Positions 5,357 to 10,115 of a DNA stretch of 10,115 nucleotides are shown here, piece by piece. This DNA is from Methanobacteriota archaeon (GTDB lineage: Archaea; Thermoplasmatota; Poseidoniia; Poseidoniales; Poseidoniaceae), in contig JAACDL010000142.1 in NCBI GenBank assembly GCA_009936765.1, positions 1 through 10,115 on the forward strand, in the 5' to 3' direction. The stretch's first letter is position 1, and the number at the start of each line of letters is the position of its first letter. The notes under the pieces are model-generated. The model ran no database searches. It was not told where the DNA came from and was given only the letters and a program-made list of their open reading frames with translations. Both the position numbers and the translations under genes were made by a program.

Positions 5357-6724
5357 TTAATCGAAGAACTGCTCTACCAAGTGAGCTGTTTGATCTCGCA
5401 TTTCAGACAGATTGCCAAGCCATTCTGTGGCTCTTTCGATACACATTTGTTTCATTTCTCCAGCTAAGATCTTACCTGCGCGGTAACCTTGGTTTATCTC
5501 TGCCAAGAACGCGTCATCTTCTTCGAAGAAATACATCATGTACTGATATGCCACATCTTTGTCAGGATCTCCGCCTAATCTTCGATGTTCTTCCAGAGTT
5601 GCTTGACCGCCCGAATATGACTTTTTGATTTTCTTTTCTGCAGTAGCAATATCATCAGAAAGGAATAACGTTGTTTTAGGTTTAGATGATGACATTTTGT
5701 CGCCAGTCATACCTACTGCAAACCGATGGTAAGTGCTGGAAGGAGCAAGTAAGCCCATTCCACCCATACTTCTCTCCAATGTAAGAAGTGCCATACGGAT
5801 TGAAGATTTATCACGAGGAGTTGCGCTTGGTATATTCACAGTCCCATGTTTGGGGTTCGACATGATATCTGAAAAACCTAAACCAGAAATTGCAGCTACT
5901 ATTTTTGCGAATACATCTTTCTGCTTTTCTTTGTTAACACGTCCATTGGCTTCAACACCCATTATCAAAGCATTATCTTCTTGGACAGAAACACCAACTT
6001 GTAATCCCATCTTGGCATCACTGACGTTGAACCAGTTTGTCTTGGAAGCAAGACCACGCGTCAACCTTAGATGCGGATCTTGGTCCACACCAACAGGTAC
6101 CACTACCGGACGCAGCCCCCCGTATTCATCCAACTGAGGATGAAGGATGTCACCTGCTTGAACCAGAGGTGCTTGCACATGCGCCAGATTTGTAGCACCA
6201 TCAAAACCGTATATTGCTTCTAACTCTGATAGGTTTGTCCTTTTACCCAACTGGAAACCTAAACGTTGAACTACGCTCCTTTCAGATTGAAAATAGACTG
6301 TTGTTTTCTCTGGGTCCAACCCTAATGCTGCATAATTAGCCACATATTCTTGTGAGGCTATCTTACGGCCCTCTGCCAATGAAATACCTCTGGTAGCAGT
6401 GGATTCTAAATCAGCGACTGCAATGGTAACATCCCCACCTTGCTTCTGAAACCAATTTACTTGATCGATAACCATCGAATGACCAAGATGCATCATTCCA
6501 GATGGCATTAACCCCGTGAGGACACCGAATGGGTCACCCTTTCTCTTAGCCTCGAGTACAACATCTAGCTCTCGGTGAGCGAACACAATATCTCTACGGT
6601 GAAGCCTTGAAGGGTCATTCAATTTGACATTCGACATTGAAGATAATCCGAATTGCTCGATGATTCTCGAGTAATCTGTGGATTGAGATGAGCCCCAAGG
6701 GTCGATGGTTAATTCATCATTCAT
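5357..6724 (-). CDS. trpS: Tryptophan--tRNA ligase (archaeal type) with internal insertion
   Basis: This cytosolic class I synthetase charges tRNA-Trp. The archaeal/eukaryotic-type signature DPWGSS is at residues 8-13 (455-residue form), the HIGH motif is HLGH (79-82), the KMSKS motif is KMSSS (343-347), and VGVDQDPHLRLTR (211-223) and the late GGQATLEEHRRLGGDP are typical. Between the DQDPH motif and PSSTYHRF lie about 100 residues where many archaeal enzymes have about 20-25, so an insertion of roughly 80 residues is present (about 230-322). I recall a comparable insertion in haloarchaeal TrpRS. Of three consecutive ATG codons, the third (6724) has the best spacing, 6 nt, from GGTG; the farthest upstream ATG is at 6748. 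The start overlaps the end of the upstream exported-protein gene by 8 nt, implying translational coupling. Confidence 0.93.
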   Translation of the reverse strand: MNDELTIDPWGSSQSTDYSRIIEQFGLSSMSNVKLNDPSRLHRRDIVFAHRELDVVLEAKRKGDPFGVLTGLMPSGMMHLGHSMVIDQVNWFQKQGGDVTIAVADLESTATRGISLAEGRKIASQEYVANYAALGLDPEKTTVYFQSERSVVQRLGFQLGKRTNLSELEAIYGFDGATNLAHVQAPLVQAGDILHPQLDEYGGLRPVVVPVGVDQDPHLRLTRGLASKTNWFNVSDAKMGLQVGVSVQEDNALIMGVEANGRVNKEKQKDVFAKIVAAISGLGFSDIMSNPKHGTVNIPSATPRDKSSIRMALLTLERSMGGMGLLAPSSTYHRFAVGMTGDKMSSSKPKTTLFLSDDIATAEKKIKKSYSGGQATLEEHRRLGGDPDKDVAYQYMMYFFEEDDAFLAEINQGYRAGKILAGEMKQMCIERATEWLGNLSEMRDQTAHLVEQFFD

Positions 6725-7946
6725 CATCATCACCGTCTGTGCTAACATCCATCAAGCCTTCGGCTTTAGAATGTTGAATGGCGTCCTTCTTGAGCAATAA
6801 CCAGATCCCCGATACGCTAGTAATTAGAACTCCTAATCCTAAATATGGAAGCCAAGCGATTCCCTCATCCAAACTTCGAGGAGATATCAACCATGTAAAT
6901 CTCAACTCATCATTGGCATCAAATCTCTTTGACCAAAGGAATAGGTCGGTAGTTGAATGCCCTGCAATTGTTAATGCAGAAGATTTGTTATTGAAAAATC
7001 TAGAGACACTATTAACCTCATATTCAGAGTCCTCCGAGAACTCTAAACTGACATTATGCCCTCTTAATACACTTAAATATAGAATTGGACCATCGAGCCT
7101 CCAACCTTCTTTAGTGTTTGAATCAGATTCATCCATTTCTGTTAATGATGACTGGATAACCGTTCCGTTTTCAATTTCAATCATCCACGTCACAGGAACA
7201 TTCCAGGCGTTAGGAGATGAAGATTTGCAGCTATCTGAATTCAAATGTTCAAAAGTAAATGTTTTATTTACAAAATTATGATAAAACTCATCGCATTGAG
7301 AGCCAGCCCAGTAGGAATAAGCTTCTCCCCATGTAGTGAACCAAACATCATCTCTCTCCGAAAGCATGTCCAATACATCACCGTCATGTCTTACAGTAGC
7401 ATCGTAAATTCTGCCAATCCAGTACATGTTGACAAGACCGCCTTCGTCCAACTCATTACTTAGTGAATCAATATCTGCAATTTCTTTTTCTAAAGAACCA
7501 CCTCTTCTTCCCAGATCATACCAATCGGAGTCCTTCGATGGAACATCATCAGAAGAATGCCAAGCAGTGGACTCTTGGCCTGTTTCATCACCATGAACCA
7601 TGAACCCTTGTCCTGCAATAATCGAATGCTGCGATGCTGTTAAGTCGTCAGGAGTGAATGTGGAGATAGGGCTTTTACTCCATTTAGAAGCATCAATTCG
7701 GTCCTCAATGTAGTCTCGGCATTCCAATGACATCGCCCCAGGGTCTGCTTCCCAAGCAAGATTAGGCATGCCATAGCATCCAAACTCATCGCCATCTTCT
7801 AGGTGCTCTAAACCAATAGTTGCAAGCCAGCCGTCTTCTTCCCATTTGACATCTGCAAGGACCGATGGAGCGAGTGTTGCGGTAATCAACATCCCCAATA
7901 CCAGCATACGCATGTGCATACGCTTGTGAGGTAGGCATTTCAGCAT
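6717..7946 (-). CDS. Exported, C-terminally membrane-anchored protein of unknown function
   Basis: This 409-residue protein has an N-terminal signal peptide (basic residues, then LVLGMLITATLAPSVLA) with probable cleavage after VLA near residue 31, a large acidic extracytoplasmic region, one C-terminal TM helix (about 365-385, WLPYLGLGVLITSVSGIWLLL), and a short cytoplasmic tail that is basic, then Asp-rich. It has four cysteines outside the signal and several N-x-S/T sites, consistent with a disulfide-bonded, possibly glycosylated surface protein. The segment about 170-215 (YWIGRIYDATVRHDG...VWFTTWGEAYSYW) recalls the end of polysaccharide deacetylase-like domains, but this is weak and I do not assign it. 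The ATG at 7946 places TTGATG 25-30 nt upstream; an ATG at 7958 would add four residues. It is cotranscribed and overlapping with trpS, with no obvious functional link. Confidence 0.75.
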   Translation of the reverse strand: MLKCLPHKRMHMRMLVLGMLITATLAPSVLADVKWEEDGWLATIGLEHLEDGDEFGCYGMPNLAWEADPGAMSLECRDYIEDRIDASKWSKSPISTFTPDDLTASQHSIIAGQGFMVHGDETGQESTAWHSSDDVPSKDSDWYDLGRRGGSLEKEIADIDSLSNELDEGGLVNMYWIGRIYDATVRHDGDVLDMLSERDDVWFTTWGEAYSYWAGSQCDEFYHNFVNKTFTFEHLNSDSCKSSSPNAWNVPVTWMIEIENGTVIQSSLTEMDESDSNTKEGWRLDGPILYLSVLRGHNVSLEFSEDSEYEVNSVSRFFNNKSSALTIAGHSTTDLFLWSKRFDANDELRFTWLISPRSLDEGIAWLPYLGLGVLITSVSGIWLLLKKDAIQHSKAEGLMDVSTDGDDDE

Positions 7947-8001
7947 TACCACATACATCTTCTAAGTAAGCATCAAAGGTTAGGTTCATTTCCATCAGAT
8001 T
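7947..8001. promoter_or_regulatory. Bidirectional promoter with shared CATCAA/TTGATG box
   Basis: CATCAA at 7971-7976 lies 26-31 nt before the plsC ATG (8002). Read as TTGATG, it lies 25-30 nt before the minus-strand ATG at 7946. GGTTAGGTTCAT (7978-7989) matches 11 of 12 bases of 1238-1249 in the other bidirectional promoter. No Shine-Dalgarno site precedes the plsC ATG, consistent with leaderless transcription. The promoter role is inferred. Confidence 0.5.
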
Positions 8002-8766
8002 ATGAGTGACCTCAAAGAGGCGTGGATGGCTTTGGAAAGCCACTGGAAAATCACTCCCGCAAATAACCGGATTAGCGGAGACAAATCATACGGTTTCATG
8101 AGATGGACACTAGCACCATTTTTCCGAATGATATTACGCGTAAAGATAAGAGGAATTAGCAATGTTCCTAAATCAGGACCTACCATACTCGCAGCAAACC
8201 ATCTCTCTCACGTGGACCCTTTGGTTGTGATTCTGGCATCCAGAAGAAAAACTCACTATTTGGCTAAAGATGGACACTTCCGGAATTTCGCATTAGCTAG
8301 TTTCATGCGTGCAACTGGTCAAATTGAAACTAATAGAGAAACTGGAGGCTCTGAGGCTCTATCCAGTGCAGCAGTGGTACTACATGCAAAGAGAGCGCTA
8401 GGAATATTCCCCGAAGGCACTCGTTCAAAACGTGAAGAACCACCGTTTTTACTACGAGGAAAGACAGGTTTTGCAAGACTCGCTGCTGCATACCCGGGAG
8501 TTCCGGTTGTCCCAATCGGACTTACAGGCACTCGCAATTTCATGGCTCCTTCTAAACACAAGTTCCCCCGATTCTGGAGAAGAGTTGGGATATCTTACGG
8601 CAAGCCGATCACTTGGTGGGAATGGCTGGAGAAAAAAGGAGATTTAGAGCAGTTGCAAGCACTTGCTCACAAAGAAGACTACGAAGTTAAAGCTGCTCTC
8701 GCAGCAATGTACCGAGAGTTTACTGATGCATTCATGGAGAGAATACGTGGCCAAGGTGCTCCGTGA
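8002..8766 (+). CDS. plsC: PlsC-type 1-acyl-glycerol-3-phosphate acyltransferase family protein
   Basis: This 254-residue protein has the LPLAT/PlsC motifs in order. NHLSHVDP gives the catalytic HX4D dyad (H67, D72); GQIETNRE (about 106-113) is the substrate-binding motif region; FPEGTRS (136-142) is motif III; and VVPIGLTG (169-176) is motif IV. Family members transfer fatty acyl groups from acyl-ACP or acyl-CoA to lysophosphatidic acid or related acceptors at the inner face of the membrane. A hydrophobic stretch near 33-48 may associate with membrane. The exact acceptor cannot be read from sequence. Ester-lipid acyltransferases are unusual in archaea, whose lipids are isoprenoid ethers, but bacterial-type lipid genes have been noted in marine Group II. 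It heads the plus-strand cluster with thyA and folA; the ATG is leaderless-like. The alternative name is 'lysophospholipid acyltransferase family protein'. Confidence 0.88.
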   Translation: MSDLKEAWMALESHWKITPANNRISGDKSYGFMRWTLAPFFRMILRVKIRGISNVPKSGPTILAANHLSHVDPLVVILASRRKTHYLAKDGHFRNFALASFMRATGQIETNRETGGSEALSSAAVVLHAKRALGIFPEGTRSKREEPPFLLRGKTGFARLAAAYPGVPVVPIGLTGTRNFMAPSKHKFPRFWRRVGISYGKPITWWEWLEKKGDLEQLQALAHKEDYEVKAALAAMYREFTDAFMERIRGQGAP

Positions 8767-8803
8767 CAATCCTCAAAGGCCTTCGCAATCAACAGTCATA
8801 TCG
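8767..8803 (+). promoter_or_regulatory. Possible internal promoter for thyA (TCAAAGG box)
   Basis: This 37-nt gap between plsC and thyA contains TCAAAGG (8773-8779), 25-31 nt before the thyA ATG. The same 7-mer occurs 23-29 nt before the plsC ATG. The thyA start has no Shine-Dalgarno site, unlike other internal genes here, which suggests thyA has its own leaderless transcript. This is inference. Confidence 0.4.
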
Positions 8804-9601
8804 ATGCAAGAGTACCTCAATCTAATGCAACGCATCCTCGATGAAGGAGAGGAGAAAGGTGACCGTACTGGAACCGGCACTATTTCGGTATTTGGACACC
8901 AAATGCGATTCGACCTTTCCAAGGGTTTTCCAATGGTTACCACCAAAAAATTACATCTAAAATCAATTGTTCATGAACTACTTTGGTTCATTGCAGGAGA
9001 TACTAATATTGAGTATTTACAACAAAATGGAGTTCGTATTTGGAATGATTGGGCTGATGAAAATGGGGACTTGGGCCCGGTTTATGGTAAACAGTGGAGA
9101 AAGTGGGAGTCAACTGATGGCCGTGTTATTGATCAACTCCAGCAAGCTGTTGACATGATTAAGAACAACCCTAATTCGCGTCGGATTATTGTTAGTGCTT
9201 GGAATGTTGGTGAACTAGAAGAGATGGCACTAATGCCATGTCATGCCTTTTTCCAATTCCATGTAGCAGGTGGTAAATTAAATTGCCAACTTTATCAAAG
9301 AAGCGCTGATGTATTCTTGGGAGTGCCTTTCAATATTGCATCATATGCACTTCTGACTCACATGATGGCTCAAGTTTGTGACTTAGAGGCTGGAACATTT
9401 GTTCATACAATTGGTGATGCACATCTCTACACAAACCACCTTGAACAAAGCAATTTACAATTATCTAGAACACCTATTGAACCACTACCCACATTGAAGT
9501 TGAATCCAGAAATCAAAAACATTGATGATTTCAGTTACGAGGATATCGAAGTAATTGGTTACGAGCATCACCCACACATCAAAGCCCCAATAGCGGTGTG
9601 A
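8804..9601 (+). CDS. thyA: Thymidylate synthase ThyA
   Basis: This 265-residue enzyme makes dTMP from dUMP using methylene-tetrahydrofolate as carbon donor and reductant, releasing dihydrofolate. It is colinear with E. coli ThyA (264 residues) almost throughout. R21 in DRTGTGT, W80, R126/R127 in NSRRIIVSAWN, the nucleophile C146 in MPCHAFFQF, R166 and D169 in QLYQRSADVFLG, N177 in PFNIASYALL, and H207/Y209 in GDAHLYTNH occupy the E. coli positions. Such close resemblance suggests acquisition from bacteria, perhaps ancient. The ATG at 8804 is chosen because MQEYLNLMQ aligns with the E. coli N-terminus; the open frame upstream, overlapping the end of plsC, has no family similarity. folA follows after 4 nt and recycles the dihydrofolate product. 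Confidence 0.97.
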   Translation: MQEYLNLMQRILDEGEEKGDRTGTGTISVFGHQMRFDLSKGFPMVTTKKLHLKSIVHELLWFIAGDTNIEYLQQNGVRIWNDWADENGDLGPVYGKQWRKWESTDGRVIDQLQQAVDMIKNNPNSRRIIVSAWNVGELEEMALMPCHAFFQFHVAGGKLNCQLYQRSADVFLGVPFNIASYALLTHMMAQVCDLEAGTFVHTIGDAHLYTNHLEQSNLQLSRTPIEPLPTLKLNPEIKNIDDFSYEDIEVIGYEHHPHIKAPIAV

Positions 9602-9605
9602 TTCA

Positions 9606-10067
9606 ATGCTGGGTATGATTGTTGCATGTGACCGAAACGGCGCTATTGGAAAGGATGGAGATTTGCCTTGGAGGCAATCTACAGATCTGAAGCATTTCAA
9701 ACAAATAACAATGGGCTCAAATCTAATTATGGGGCGTAAAACTTGGGATTCACTACCTGGCATGTTACCTGGCAGAACTCACTATGTTCTTTCCAGAGGT
9801 GAAGTAGAGGGTGTTGAGGTTATCACATTCGAACAAGCATTAAACATGGAAGGTTGGATTATTGGAGGCGGAGAAATCTACAAATTATTCTTGGAACATG
9901 TTTCCGAACTACACCGCACAATTATTGATGCTAGAGTTTCAGATGCAGATACCCATTTCCCAGATATTACGGGATTAGGTTTCACATTAACAGAAGAAAA
10001 GCACGTGGTTGCTGGAGAAAAAGATCAACACGACATGGTGTTCCAGCATTGGAATAGAAATTTGTGA
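9606..10067 (+). CDS. folA: Dihydrofolate reductase
   Basis: This 153-residue protein reduces dihydrofolate to tetrahydrofolate with NADPH, restoring the cofactor oxidised by ThyA. Typical features are RNGAIGKDGDLPWR (10-23, Met20-loop region), the active-site acid D27, IMGRKTW (41-47) and WIIGGGEIYKLF (84-95) for NADPH binding, and a conserved Thr in DADTHFP (113-119). Length is normal. The start MLGMIVACD matches the first beta strand of the fold. GGTG (9595-9598) lies 7 nt before the ATG and the thyA TGA falls in that spacer, so folA is probably translated from the thyA transcript by coupling. A shorter start at the next ATG (codon 4) is possible but would trim the first strand. Confidence 0.95.
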   Translation: MLGMIVACDRNGAIGKDGDLPWRQSTDLKHFKQITMGSNLIMGRKTWDSLPGMLPGRTHYVLSRGEVEGVEVITFEQALNMEGWIIGGGEIYKLFLEHVSELHRTIIDARVSDADTHFPDITGLGFTLTEEKHVVAGEKDQHDMVFQHWNRNL

Positions 10068-10115
10068 ACTCGATTTTCGCAGCACGGTTTAATGCAATTC
10101 TCAAAGTGTCATCGG

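Noticed and set aside
5733..6137. 134-residue open frame on the plus strand inside trpS
   Set aside because: It lies antisense to the conserved TrpRS catalytic and insert region; composition looks like a shadow, with no domain or promoter evidence.
6778..7281. 167-residue open frame on the plus strand opposite the exported-protein gene
   Set aside because: It is antisense to a gene with a coherent signal peptide and TM anchor, and its translation shows no recognisable motif.
8663..8803. N-terminal extension of thyA overlapping the end of plsC
   Set aside because: The extra 47 residues have no similarity to ThyA, overlap plsC in another frame, and the ATG at 8804 aligns with the E. coli N-terminus.

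Overview
The gene content points to a euryarchaeon, most likely a planktonic marine Group II archaeon (Poseidoniales, Thermoplasmatota); the lineage is an inference and no marker such as 16S rRNA is present. Archaeal hallmarks are a proteasome beta subunit next to the KH/beta-CASP termination factor aCPSF1 (FttA), an archaeal-type TrpRS, SepF, a single-domain ZPR1 protein and a CCA-encoding tRNA-Pro without intron. Mixed with these are genes of bacterial character: a PlsC-type acyltransferase and an E. coli-like ThyA followed by FolA. Base composition is moderate and genes are tightly packed.

Layout. Left block (minus strand): a gene for a PvlArgDC-fold protein, then a zinc-ribbon/winged-helix protein, then tRNA-Pro(UGG). 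Divergent from it is a small two-TM membrane protein, convergent with a sepF-ZPR1 pair. Divergent from sepF is psmB followed by aCPSF1/FttA. The FttA stop codon directly abuts the stop of trpS, which lies downstream of, and overlaps, a gene for an exported membrane-anchored protein of unknown function. Divergent from that is a plus-strand plsC-thyA-folA cluster that runs almost to the window end.

Functional themes are protein quality control (proteasome, ZPR1), RNA 3'-end formation (FttA), translation (TrpRS, tRNA-Pro), cell division (SepF), lipid acylation (PlsC) and the thymidylate/folate cycle (ThyA consumes methylene-THF and releases DHF; FolA regenerates THF).

Most notable observations: (1) the PvlArgDC homologue has lost the self-cleaving serine and the catalytic glutamate but gained a basic Pro/Gly-rich tail; (2) first genes of transcription units lack Shine-Dalgarno sites and carry a CATCAA/TTATCA/TCAAAGG box about 23-31 nt before the ATG, with one box apparently shared in each of two divergent promoters, whereas internal genes use GGTG/GAGGTG sites, often overlapping the upstream stop codon; (3) TrpRS has a roughly 80-residue insertion. 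I see no phage, insertion sequence, CRISPR array or defence system. All start choices are inferred from sequence context.
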